A stretch of DNA of 64,000 bases from Mycogone perniciosa (Eukaryota; Ascomycota; Sordariomycetes; Hypocreales; Hypocreaceae). Where the stretch lies: positions 62,001 to 126,000 of the forward strand of contig JAOALB010000025.1 of the NCBI GenBank assembly GCA_025331125.1, written 5' to 3'. The first letter of the stretch is position 1, and the number at the start of each line of letters is the position of its first letter. The notes beneath the pieces are model-generated. The model did no database searches. It worked only from the letters and a program-made list of their open reading frames with translations, and was not told where the DNA came from. A program made the position numbers and the translations under genes. This document shows, one piece after another, positions 45,740-57,610 of this stretch.

Positions 45740-47454
45740 GTTGATGATTGATGTTCTTGGATATCTTCCTGTTGATTAGCTGAATTCTTCCTTGGGCGAA
45801 GTTGAATTGAGCAATGGTTGGTTACGTGGAAGAGGAAAGAAAGATGAAAAAGATGAAAAAGATAGAGTTGAGTTGGAGCAGGTGTGGGGGAGGGGAGGGG
45901 GGTTAACTTGGGGGAGCAGGGGTACAAAAAGGGATGGGATGGAAGATAAAGATAAAGGCCAGACGAGTCGGTGACGGACGATCGGTGACGGCTGTCATTG
46001 GCCAATACTTACCGACGGATCTTGGTAGTGGTACGGAGTAATACTATGTATGCTTTTTGTTGCTTCTTACTCGTAAGGATGGATAGAGTTTTGTGTCGTG
46101 TTTTGATCGTCTGACCCGGGCGGAAAAGACAGCGTAGTTATACCCCGAGACCTGATGGCCCTCCTTCTCCCGTCTTCCACGGGCAACCTCTCGATTGCGA
46201 GGGAATACGCCGCCGCTATACCCCTAAGTGCAAGTGTGAGCGACGCGCATACAGGAGGTGGAGATGGCATTGCGATGATGGATGGCATGTCTTGGGGTTT
46301 GGTGATGGTGGGCTTGGGCCATCCTTTGCTATCCGCTACCCTTGTGAGCTTGTCAGGCCAGCGCCGACTCGCCGCCGCCCCAGGCGCCGTCTCCGATGCT
46401 GGAGCCACAGCGCCCCCCTAGACAGTGGCCGGCTGGCTTCGGCATTCTGCAGGACACCCCCTAACAGATGGTCTGGAAGCCACGCTGCGCTGCGAGTTTA
46501 AGCACTACCTCCACAGCTCCAATTGCTGCAACGGAGCCTCCGGAGTACCTTTTGGTGGGCGTTTCCTCTACTGAGTGACCTAGCCCTGGATCCATCGATG
46601 CGTGCACTAGGCCCCCGCTTCGGCGCCCTCGCGATAGGACGGGGCTAGGAGGGCTCCGGAGGACGTGAAAAAAAAGGTGGGAAATGTGTCAAGACATGTC
46701 CCGAATCCCTGTTTGTGGTTCGTTCAGCAACCAATGGGGAGGACGGTATTACGTATCGAGAGGAGAGATGAGATGGTGATGATGATTAGATTTACGAGTA
46801 ATATGCTCCGTGTACCATATTGTTCTCGTACTCGTAGATACGGCCGGACTCCGGAGAACAAGACCAGAACATGAGAAGAAGCAAAAAAACACATGTCACA
46901 TGACTGAATACGACATCATCATTCCAAGAGTTTGCACGTGGTGCTTCATTTGTCTGTCCCGTGCCAAGTCATGCCTCTCCTCCCCCGCCCACACCAAACC
47001 AACCAGGGATCTTGATGCATCTCTGTATCTATGTACGGAGCACGGAGTACGGAGTATATACTATTTATCAATCTGAGCCGCGCTTCCGGACTAGCCCGAT
47101 GAAGACCGAGACAGCTTTTTGGGGGTACCATTCCGAAGAGTTTTGGCAAACCGTTAGCTACCATTTACTATTCTGCGGAATCTGAATCTGGCTAGTCGTT
47201 GAGATGGAATTCAAGCATGTAGTATGCACGGAGTACGGAGCACACTATGTAGCTGCATGTCATGTCATAGTTGAGAACGTCACATAATAGATAGGTTTTC
47301 GTACTTCGTACACACGGGAGAATGGACCCTCCTCGCTGTATTTTTCGACCACAGGCGCTTGTACCTAGGAGGCCCAACTGCGGCCAGGCCCTTTAGCGGG
47401 CTCCCCCAAAAAAGAACACCTTGACGTCTGTCAAACCACCAAACCACCATCACC
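45740..47454. promoter_or_regulatory. Divergent intergenic region OAT / GPI10, 1.7 kb
   Basis: Contains the two promoters. The OAT side (45,780-45,960) is purine rich. Motif copies (TACGGAGTA, CACGGAGTACGGAG, TACTTCGTAC) at about 46,030, 47,034-47,056, 47,228-47,242 and 47,300. Open frames at 46,155-46,500 are not supported as genes. Confidence 0.5.
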
Positions 47455-49501
47455 ATGGCTGGCCCTCAACAAGCAGCCTCATCGTCATCCTCATCGTCAT
47501 CCTCCTCTCGTAATCCGCGCAATAGGCCCATCTCCCTGCGCGACATCATCGTCATCCGCCTCATCAACGCCTGGTGCCTCGCCACCTTCTTCCAGCCCGA
47601 TGAATTCTTCCAAGCCCTGGAGCCTGCCTGGCGCCTCGCCTTTGGGCCCCAGAGCGGCGCGTGGCTCACATGGGTATGTCTGCTTACACATATGGAAACA
47701 AATAAATATATCAAAAAAATTACGTAGGATCGGCAGCAGTTGATGATTGCATGCCAAGTCTTCAGATCATATGGTTAACATGCACATTTGTAGGAATGGC
47801 AATATCAATTGAGGTCCTCACTTCATCCCCTGCTCTTCTCTGGAGCGTACGTCCTGGCAGACCGGCTCTCCAGCATCGTACCAGCCGGGAATGCCATCCG
47901 TTCTGCTATTGTCATCGCTGCTCCCAGGGCTTTGCAAGCTCTCATTGCTGCCTTGGGAGACTGGTATACCTGGCAGCTTGCCGTCAACATCTACGGCCCC
48001 AATAGCAACGCCTCCTTTTTCGCTGTAAGCAAGCCCCCTTTCCTCACTCAAGCATCTCCTAACCCGCTTGTCGCAGTTATTCCTCCAGTTGTTTAGTCCC
48101 TGGCAATGGTACTGCTCCACGCGGACCTTTTCCAACTCTCTCGAGACAACTCTTACCGTTATGGCCTTATACTACTGGCCGTGGCAACTCCTGGGCAGCG
48201 CTCCTCCGTCTACAAAAGAGAATCCTAAGCCTGTTAGTGTCCTACGCAACCGTCTTTGGGAACTCCGCACCTCTCTCTGTCTCGCCGCCCTGGCCGTCGT
48301 CTTACGTCCCACAAACGTCCTCGTCTGGGCCACCATCGTTCTTTTCACCCTGACGAGACTAACCCTCAGCGGCCCTTCGCCTCTCACTCTCTCAACTGTC
48401 GTGATCCTCTTCCGAGAGGCCCTCATCTGTGGCTCTCTCATTGTGAGCCTTTCCCTCATCGCGGATCGTCTCTACTTTGGCTTCTGGACCTTCCCCCCTT
48501 ACAACTGGCTCAACTTCAACATCTCAAAGTCCCTCGCCGTCTTCTACGGCCGCAACCCCTGGCACTATTACATCCTCCAGGGCATACCACTCCTCTGCAC
48601 TACCAGTCTACCATTCACCATTCCATCGCTCTTCAGGCCAACAGCTAAAACCATCGACCAAGCCAACACCCTAAGGACACTCTCCTACACCATCTTCACC
48701 ACTATCCTCGTCCTTTCTCTCGTCTCCCATAAAGAAGTCCGCTTCATCTACCCCCTGCTCCCTGTCCTCAACGTTCTTACCGCACCTCGAGCAGCCTCTT
48801 TCTTCACCTCTCCCCCTCAACCACCATCTTCACCATCACCCCAAGGCACTCGCCGCTCCCGTCTCCGTAACAAACCTTTCCTCCTCGCCGCCCTCGGGAT
48901 CAACATCCTCCTCGCCGGCTACCTCTCCTTCCTACACCAACTCGCCCCCCTAACCGTCCTCTCATTTCTCCGCAAAGAATACGAGCGCATACACCCCACC
49001 GCCGTCCACCTCGCCCACTCAAACCACTACTTCCCCCCTGCCCCCATCAACAACACAGACGAAGAGCAGGAGGACCTCTTCGCCCTCTTCCTCATGCCAT
49101 GCCACTCCACCCCTTGGCGCTCTCACCTCCTCTATCCCAAACTCTCCGCCTACGCACTCACATGCGAACCCCCGCTCCACACCCTCCCCAACACCCCCGA
49201 GCGCGACCTCTACCGCGACGAAGCCGACCGCTTCTACGACAACCCCGTCGCCTTCCTCCGGGAAGAGCTCTTCGCCCCTGGAAACGTCCCCGTGCCGCGC
49301 TACATCATCGGCTTTGAGGGTATAGAGCCCTGGCTGGAGGAGTTCCTTGCTGCTACGTCGGAGGACAAAACCTTGTACATGAACTTGACCCGCGTTTGGG
49401 TAGGCTTTAATGGCTTCTTTAACGAGGATTGGAGAAGGAGTGGGAATATGATTGTCTGGGACACCAACGCCTACGACAACGCCCGAGTCAAAAAGGTCTA
49501 A
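47455..49501 (+). CDS. gpi10: GPI mannosyltransferase III (Gpi10/PIG-B, GT22)
   Basis: ER membrane enzyme that adds the third mannose to the GPI-anchor precursor from dolichol-phosphate-mannose. Three exons: 47455-47673, 47794-48024 and 48077-49501, all joined in phase 0; 624 aa. After a Ser-rich start comes RLINAWCLATFFQPDEFFQALEPAW-type sequence: the first membrane segment with the luminal acidic FQPDEFFQ motif of ALG9/PIG-B glycosyltransferases. Also FSNSLETTLT, PYNWLNFNIS, FYGRNPWHYY and HKEVRFIYPLLP, all typical of GT22. There are several hydrophobic segments. The C-terminal about 150 residues are luminal and less conserved. PIG-B is preferred over ALG9/ALG12 or SMP3 from the motif wording; an alignment would settle it. 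Confidence 0.9.
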
Positions 49502-50019
49502 AACACACCAAGTACTACCGACTGCTACATGACTTCAATTCATTTCTCAGTGTCTTGTTGAGAAACACACCCATGAGACTGTCGTATACTTTGTTTAATC
49601 ATTTAATTGAATGTCTCTTTAATTAAAAAATACCTACTACAACTGCTTCATAAAACCCGCTTCCCCCCAAAAATTCTTCAAATCCATCTCCCCAAAACGC
49701 CCCATACCTCAAACCCTTGCTCTCTTTCAAACACATTCGACGACCTCTTTTTTGCTCTGTATCTCTGTCATCCATACATCGACACAATCGCAGTTCATAT
49801 TCTCCGATACGTCAAGCCGTAGTCGGTTTGTTACTAACACATGGGTCCCATTACGCGCAAACACATCAAAACAACGGCGATGACGACGCTATTTTTCTTC
49901 TCTCTTTCACATGATAACAAAAGAAATGAAAATGAAAATGAGACACACAAACAAAGTAGACAGCCTGGGCTTTTTTCCAACCCCCCCCATCAACTCCCCG
50001 ACCGATTCCCGTTATAACT
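49502..50019. other. Convergent 3' region, 518 bp
   Basis: Between the GPI10 and RhoGAP stops. AT-rich with poly-A/T runs. No gene is seen. Confidence 0.45.
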
Positions 50020-53000
50020 TCACGTCTGCTCTGGTATGGCCGCCTGCTGTAACAGCTCCCGTTGCTGACTCTCTACAACCGGTGGCGGCTCCTGTTTTTG
50101 AGGTTCGGGCTGAAGTTCAGGCTGAAGTTGAGGCTGAGGTTGAGGCTGCTGATCTGCTTCAGGTTGAGGTGGCACTACAACTTGTTTCTCAAGCTGAGTG
50201 GTCTCCTCAGGAATCGTCTCTTTCGGGACAGGCTCAGTTGGAATAACTTCCGTCTCGCTGATCACTCGCTGGATGGTCGGCTGGACAGGGTCTCTCTGAA
50301 CGGTCTCCGTCTGGATAGTCTCTTTTTGAGTCTCCAGGTTTTGTGATTCCTTTTGGGTTTCCTTTAGCTCGTCCTTGTGAGCCTCTCTAGGCACCTGCTT
50401 CTCCTCCTCTCTTAGTTGATCTCGCTTTATATCCAAGCTCTTCCCCCGTGGCGCCAGCAGACTGACACTAAGTCCATGGTGGTGGTGGTGATGGTCTGGG
50501 GGCGGTGGTGACTTATTCCGCCTCTGCTCGGCATTTTCCTTTGCTTCGCGATACTTGTTTCTTATCCAGCCAATGGGACCTTTCGCGTCCTCCTTGACAC
50601 TGTCTCTTCCACTTCCACTGTCATAGTTCAATACACGCTCCCCACTCCCACTCAGCTGCTCCGAGCTATCGCCAGTGAAGCTCTTCCGCGGGTTGTTGGT
50701 TGCACTTCCGCTCCCAAACGATGTGGTGCTGACCTCCGCATTGTTATTTGAGCCTATCTGCACATTTGGTGGTGGTGTCACAGCATGGCATCCCGTTAAC
50801 CCTGTGAATTCCTCCTTTTTACTTCTTGACAGCCTCCAACGGCTCTTTCTCTCCTTCTCGGAATTTTCTGTCGGCAAAGGCACCGGCAATTCTTCTGCGA
50901 CCTGATCCAGATCTGATCCCTCGTTGAAAGAGGACGAATGCAATGACCCAGGCGGAGACTTCTTCCCTCGCGCGACATCATCGGGTCGTAGACTGTTGTG
51001 GAGCGGGACATGCGAGTTGCGAGGGGTCGCTTCAGCAGATGCATCACTGCTCTGATGCACTGATGGTGGTGGTTGTTGGTCATGTTCTGATTGTCCTTGG
51101 GGCTCCACCGGCTGCACCGATGTTTGCGCTGTGGGTTGTGGTATGGAATGCGGTGGAGGGCTTGGAATAGAGGGAGATGCATGGTGTGTCACAGGCTGAA
51201 AAATTGGCTGTTTCATCTCCATAGGGTTTGGGGCCTCCAGACCCGGCGATGCGGTGCTGGATTGCGCTTGCGGTAAAGAAGCGTTAGAACTATGGGCGCT
51301 GATATTCATGGCCCCCGGTATCCTTTTCTTCTTCAATTTGTTCGGCTGTCTCCTATCACCATCGTTTGGTGATCGTTGAAATAGGCCCTGCAAATTCCGA
51401 TCCTTTGTTGGGGTCGAGACATCTTGGGGAACTTCAAGCAACCTTTCCTGGCTTCGACCCGACGTCAGGTCAAGATCTGGAGACAAATGGGTTGCGCCAA
51501 CGGGCGTATAGGCAGGGCTAGACATTTCAACCGAGCTCACATTGCCTTCATGAGGATGCGCTTGGGTCAAGGGTTCCAAGGCTGGGGAATGGGGAGCACG
51601 ACCAGGACTCTCGTGCTTTCTAAATTTTCCCCCTACCAGGGCCGGTGACTTCTTTGACGGGACAGTATTGCTTCTACCTAGGCCACCAGTAGTAGGCGTT
51701 GTTGCCACGGCTGGACTATTGGGGGTGACAGAACCGTCAGCTCTCGAATGTTTCGAAGAAACGGATCGATTTCTTCGAATCTTGCCGTCTCTCCGAACAC
51801 TTTCGGCACCGGCACTAGCATTAGAAGCTGTCCTGCCTAGACCTGATTTTCGATTAGGGTTCGGTGTGAGGGGGCCATTGGGTGTCCCAGAGGCCACCTC
51901 CTTCATTGTCTTCTCGTCAGCTGCAGTTCCTTGCATTCCAATAAGGAAGTGATCCTGGTTCTCGATGAGGAAAATTATGACGCATTGATTCAGCCGGTAC
52001 TCTTCGGGTGCCATTGCGTGCGCAGGATGCGACAGCATACCTGGCTGGAAAATGGCCGCTAGGTTCTGAGAGTTCATGCGGTTCTCGTCCGACTTGGCAG
52101 CGAATACGGCAAGTAAGTCCAGGATGTAAAGGAGCAATTGCTTGTTAAGCGGAGGTAGCTCTGTGATTAGTGTCTGGTATTTCTCGATGGCAGCCTTCTC
52201 GTTGAAGTTCTCAACAAACTGCGGGCCTTCTGCATCACCGACAGCTTGTTTCGTAGCCCCACGAAGGGGGTCGCGGAACTTCTCGTAGAGATCCAGAGGC
52301 ACAACCGGCTCGGGTAGGTCATTAAGGTATCGTCGGAGCACATTGGCGGCATCGTGGACCGTGTATCCATCCCAGACAAGCCCCTTGCCATATCGGTCGG
52401 GTGAATCGAATATTGTCTTGAGCTCCTTGATTCTCTTCTCAGACCCGCTTAATCGAAAAATACCCTCGACACTCGTCGCTGACTTGATGTTAGCCAGGGC
52501 ACGCAGCCCAGAGCAAGTAATCCCCATAAACCAGACGTACCTTTCTCCTTCAAAAAGACGCCGCATTTGGCAACGACAATGGGTACGTATCCGTAAATGT
52601 AGCTCTGGCCATTCTCATCAACGAGCGAGATGGCGACATTCGCGTACGTTATGCTCTGTCGGAGAGGAACCCCAAAGATGCCTGGGCCACGAGATTCTGA
52701 GTCAATATGGTTAGCTGATGCGCAAACAGACGAGAGGGAATAGAGCAAAAGGCGTGAAGAAAATGACGAGGGCAATGATAATAAAGATCGAATAGACAGT
52801 AGCAAGAAGAAAGACGTTGAAGCAGTGGTCGCGTCACTTGACACGCCCCCCAAGTCGGCAAGGGAATCGAGTGCTTCATGCGCTGTTGCGACTCTGTTTC
52901 CTCATGCGTCCGGCACGTGGCGGGATGAAGCCAGTTTCAATCGACATAGGGTCAAAGAGTAGTAGACGAAAGCATACTGCGCAAGACGGTGAAACGAGCG

Positions 53001-53188
53001 ATCAGGTGACGGGTGCAGGCGAGGGGCTTCGTACCCTGCTGTGTTTCCTGGTGTTTGGACGGGAGTTTGAAGTTCTTCCACCACGACTTGAGATCGCGTT
53101 TACTGGGAGGCGACGCGGGGGTGCTGGGCGGCAGCGCAGGCAGGGACGGCGGGCTGGCCTGGCTCATGTTGGAGGTGCCCGACGTCAT
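50020..53188 (-). CDS. sac7: RhoGAP protein, SAC7/BAG7 type
   Basis: GTPase-activating protein for Rho1-type GTPases in cell-wall integrity and polarity. Three exons: 53035-53188, 52541-52696 and 50020-52478, with introns of 338 and 62 nt; 922 aa. RhoGAP domain at about residues 58-270: GIFGVPL, YGYVPIVVAKCGVFLK, then VEGIFRLSGS with the arginine finger (about Arg112), TVHDAANVLRRYLNDLPEP and NRMNSQNLAAIFQPG. The remaining about 650 residues are disordered, Ser/Pro/Gln rich, with a six-His run and Glu/Gln-Thr repeats near the C-terminus. Exon 1 holds KSWWKNFK, typical of the SAC7 N-terminus. The first intron is unusually long; an alternative 5' exon cannot be excluded. Confidence 0.9.
50073..50176 (-). 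repeat. Gln/Pro/Glu-rich imperfect repeat inside the RhoGAP C-terminus
   Basis: The coding DNA repeats GGCTGA/AGTTGA-like hexamers on the + strand, giving alternating QP, LQP and EP pairs (PQPQPQLQPELQPEPQ). It looks like expansion of a short codon repeat in a disordered tail. Confidence 0.8.
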
Positions 53189-56100
53189 GGCGGGCGATGG
53201 CGCGCGTGAGGAGGACGTCGATACGGGGTGCAGCGCAGTCGGATCAGTCGACTGTCTGTCTCAAGATGTGCATCGACTCGACGCCTGAAAGCGCGCGATG
53301 GGCGAGATGATTCCCGGGACAGTGAACGATGCGAGGCACAGGTGCGCAAATTACGTCGGCTCAGGGCCCCTGGCGGATGTTGATGGCCCTCGAGGGCGTT
53401 TAAGCGATCGGAGACGGTTGCGAACGGGGCAGAGACTGGGGTGACGGAGACGGCGAACAGGTCGTGGCTGGGGGGGGGGCTAGGCGCTGTATTCTGGAGC
53501 CTCTCGCCTAGACGCTTTGTTGTGTAACCGACTGCTGGTACTCGTAGACGATCGAGTGTTGAACTAGCGGCCAAATGCCCCAGCGGGAGCCCAGAGACAT
53601 GAGGAGAAGGCGGCTTTGTGGTGACGGCGAGACGATGGCTGTGATGGTCTCAGCACTGGCTGGAGGGGAGGAGGTGGTGGAAGGAGGTGGCACGGCGTCT
53701 GGTCCAGGCGGTTGTGGTGTTGCAGCTTGTGGTGTTGCAGCTTGTGCTGTTGCTGTCTGAGGTTTTGGTGGCGGAGCGCGGTGCCAGTTAGTGAGGGCCA
53801 ATGAGAACAGCGACGCCCAAGCGTGGAGGAGGCTGCAGACGCTCGCTGTCTGTGGCGTGGGCGTTGTTAGCGCTGGAGCCCGCTGTGAGGTGGCCCTGTA
53901 ACACCCGCTAACCTGATACCTAGCGCCAACAGTCACTGATTTGGTGCTACCACTGCCCTACCCATAACCAGGGACTGTTAGTGCTCGTCCCATGTTTTGA
54001 GAGGCGGGGGAGCGAACGAGGCGGTGCACGGCTGTCCAGACAAGAGAGGTTGTGGGAGAAATGTATTACATACTCGTACGAGTAGCACAGGGCCGTCAGC
54101 GAATGACGTGGGAACCAGGCGGCTGGGCGTTTAATTTTGGGTGATCGGCGGCTTGGGCCTCGGAAATGGTTGTTGGCGAAGGATACGATCCCTGCAATGA
54201 GGGGAGACAACTGCATCTGCATGCTGCATGCCTACTAGGTAGTATACATAGGGAGCTAGCTCCTGGCCCTGGAACAAGCATTGATGAATGGCGACGCATG
54301 AAACAAGATCAATCGATGATGGAGTCGATAGACATTCTAGCGGCCTCTACGAAGTACTCCATGCTGTCTATCGCTACCATCCCTTGGACCTACAAGACCA
54401 GTACAGTCTCTCACGTCGTGTTCGGCCCCTGTCTGCAGCCGGGCGTAAGATGCCTTCTCTTGTTCCGTCCCGGATGGACTTTTTTTTAAATTAACTACCC
54501 ATCGGGGTCTTTATTTAGAACTTGCAACCATTGTTAATATATCAGGCTCTGCGTTTGCATCTGCACCCACGCTGTAAACAGCGTCCGAATGCCCTCTCAG
54601 AGACGGATACGGAGTTGACTGCGTACCCAACTTCCAATACCAACAGCCCCAGCCATGTTTGTTTGTTGGCACATTATTGCGTACTCTCGGCACTGACAAG
54701 AACAGGGGAATGATCAACCCGTCATCACTTTGGCACCGTTGGCACGGAGCTGTTAGCAAAAACTACTATCCCAACCTCGTTGACGAGCCATGGTGGCTTG
54801 GATGACATGGCCAAGTCCCCAGGCTTGTGACTAACAACCAGCCTTAAATATAATAAACCTTGTCGACATCGTCCATGTCCAGTTTCAGCGCATCATGAAG
54901 TCACTTCGTATTATAGACAGCGGCGGCATGCAAACGAGGGAGCAGCCGAACCTAACCCACGCCATGCTGGTCTGACAGCTGAAACTATCAACGGAGGCGC
55001 TGCTAAACATGAAGCTTACAAACGACATCGCGCTCATGGTCAGCAGCCTTAGGCCTGAGAATACGAGAAACCCTATTTTTAATCCCGAATTGTCTATATT
55101 ATCCTTCAGCCCAAATATCCCCCCTGAGGATCTACGGAGTATATCGGAGCGAATTCCGGCTACTACCTACGAAGTACATAGTTGTTCCAGATATGGTCCC
55201 CTGCAGGCTGACCATGTCGCCGCCAACGACGTCATCGTCAACAATAAAGACCGTCCCCCAGATACTAGGCTAGATGACAGGCAGTACATAAACGAACAAC
55301 CTGCATACTCGTAGGTACATCGCCCTCACCGTCATCGTCACCAGGTTGTTTAGGAATTAATAGTCCTGTACGGAGTACGAAGTACACACTCGTACACCCT
55401 TCGGTGTCTAAAAATAGCATTAAAACCTTCTCCGGACATAAGACGGCACCCCGCAGAGCAGCGCCAAACTTTAGATCCAAAGGCCATGACGACTATTACT
55501 CCGTACAAAGTAATTAACCCAAGAACCATCAATACAATACGGAGTACGGAGTACGTGTACTTCGTATGTACCTCGTATTTCATGGCAGATCTGGGTGTTG
55601 CCACTAATACGTAAGCGGCTGTCGAAGGCATCTCACCACGTGTCGAAGACACATGACATCGGCACTGCAGTACCCCGAAGGTAGAACCACCACGGTGACT
55701 GTTTTGATCCCAGAGGTTCTCCCAAGTTTCCTAACCTGGACGGGAGGTCTTTTATCCTTGAATATTGTCACGTGGTGAGTCACGTGATGCTCCTTCGGAC
55801 TGGACTACGGTTGCATATTAAAAGTCCGCAATTACACCATCTAAACTGCAATGAAAGAAGTAACAATAGAGACGAATAAAAAACTTGGGTATATAAAAAT
55901 ATGACATAAATATTCTTTCATAATAGAGGTTTAATCCCCCACTGCATTCGCCTTCTAAGCCAGTGTAATGGCCCCTGCGGACTTGGACGCAGTCGGACAT
56001 ACGAATGCCGCAGCAGATGGTCTCGGTTACTGTGAACAGCCAATTTCTCTCTTTAAGGTAGTGGGGACCAAAGAGGAGTCAATTAAGCCGGACGAAGACG

Positions 56101-56902
56101 AGAACGAGGACGATCTACTGAGTCGTATTTGATCGTACGTTTTATTTACCTGTCTGGGCAGCAGATGCCTGCGAAGCCTCGGTTAAGTGGCCAATATATA
56201 AAGGCGTCAGCGAGTACTAGTCCTCGCTGACCTGTAACGATGACTGGCACCTTTGTGGTGTTCTATAAGTCTAGGCTAACGGATAGTTAAGATTTTCAAC
56301 ATGTAGGAGTTTGACCAACTATGTGATACACGAACTGCCTAAACGCGCTTTTAGTGCTCTCTATTTAAAGCCTAATGTAAGGGGGGGTTGCATTATGAGT
56401 TCTTGCGGGTTTGCGGGCGGACTTTATCTAATGTGCACCTATACTGAACCCTCGATAATCACAGACCTGCTAATACTCCATTCCTCTCACTATTTGGGCA
56501 TTGTCGTCCGTGATTTCATCCTTCTTGTGAAGTTGATTTCCTATTAATCCCAAATAAGGACGAATGCCGAGGCGACACACGTCTCTTGATAAGGAACTTG
56601 CTCACCGTGAAGGCTAAGCGGCGGAATTTAAAAAAATAATAACCTATATTGGTATTAGCCTGTCATCTCAACAGCAAGGCTATGTTCATAAGGCACGGAG
56701 TACCGCCAACTAATATGAATCAACTATTATAGAACAGTTTATAGTCGGCTACGTGTAAATCGACGATCCTACGCCAGTGATGATCTACAAAATTATTAAT
56801 AGAGTATGCTGTGGAACAATCATAATATATAAGGAAGCCATTGCCCTTCTAGTAACTCCATCTCAAACCAATCCATTAAGCAGAGTCTACTATCTACCCA
56901 AC
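53189..56902. other. 3.7 kb gene-poor region
   Basis: Left part (53.2-53.9 kb) is GC-rich RhoGAP upstream DNA. From about 54 kb it turns AT-rich, with many motif copies (about 54,350; 55,130; 55,165; 55,369-55,384; 55,498; 55,535-55,568; 56,695). A 54-codon open frame lies at 55,968-56,132, and a stop-containing coding-like stretch at about 56,290-56,640. No intact gene is supported. Confidence 0.5.
55968..56132 (+). CDS. Very small acidic open frame, low support
   Basis: 54 codons starting MAPADLDAVGHTN and ending in an acidic DEDENEDDLLSRI tail. Too short to identify. It could be a first exon, a remnant of a larger coding region or chance. It lies in AT-rich accessory-looking DNA. Confidence 0.15.
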   Translation: MAPADLDAVGHTNAAADGLGYCEQPISLFKVVGTKEESIKPDEDENEDDLLSRI

Positions 56903-57610
56903 ATGCGTTCCTCAATCATCTTTCCTCTCATTCCTCTCATTGTTGAGGCTGCCTCTGTCATCACCACAAGCACGCCCCTGAACATTCCTATCAAGGATGT
57001 TCTTAACCGGAACTTCACGGTATATCTGAAGCACCCTCTTATGCCAAAATTTCAAAGTTGGTTGAAAGAAAATGAAGATTTAGACTTCATCTCTGGCAAT
57101 GCTACAGTGCCATCTTCCTTAGACGCTATTCATTGCGAAAATACTGGCTGTCTCCTCGAAAGCTCCGTCGCTATAGACCCAGACACGATCAAGGCCCTGG
57201 AATATTACAGGGAGAAAGAAGGCAAAAGAACCCTCTTGCCTCGCCTCAACGCCGTCAGTTTATATGCCAGTACTCACTAGAAGACATACTTCGTTGGGCA
57301 AGAAGGTGGAGCAGAATATTATACGACCTGGGATTTGCTCTGTCACAGACATACCTACCGTGGTACTGGTTTCGTACTATCGGACGATGCCTTTAAATTA
57401 TTCAACAATAACGACATATCCACCAAAATCTTTGCTTATGAGTACCGAAATCAAAACCATCAAATTGTACTACAGCAGAACTTCTCCTGTGCGTGGTATC
57501 GAAATCAGTGTTGTGGAAGCTACTATATTGCAACCGCACCTGGGGGTGGATTACATAACTGGACTTGGGAATGCACCAAGGGAAGACAGGCATCTGCTTG
57601 CCAAGGCTAA
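56903..57610 (+). pseudogene. Secreted-protein gene interrupted by an in-frame stop
   Basis: ATG at 56903 starts a signal peptide (MRSSIIFPLIPLIVEAASV), followed by about 105 residues with two close cysteines (CENTGC). A TAG at 57278-57280 ends this frame, but the same frame stays open to a TAA at 57608-57610. The downstream part looks like protein: YRGTGFVLSDDAFKLF, QQNFSCAWYRNQCCG, TAPGGGLHNWTWEC. The only GT...AG bracketing the stop in frame (57254-57280) is 27 nt, too short for a fungal intron, so a nonsense mutation is the simplest reading. An unrecognised longer splice remains possible. I recognise no family. Confidence 0.5.

Noticed and set aside
46067..46501. Open frames between OAT and GPI10
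   Set aside because: Overlapping frames on both strands with no recognisable sequence; likely chance in GC-rich promoter DNA.
53185..53936. Pro/Thr-rich open frames upstream of the RhoGAP
   Set aside because: GC-rich leader sequence; composition biased, no conserved segment. A further 5' RhoGAP exon here is possible but unsupported.
57254..57280. 27-nt GT...AG segment around the TAG in the secreted-protein gene as an intron
   Set aside because: Shorter than any intron found here (minimum about 51 nt) and below the usual spliceable size in fungi.
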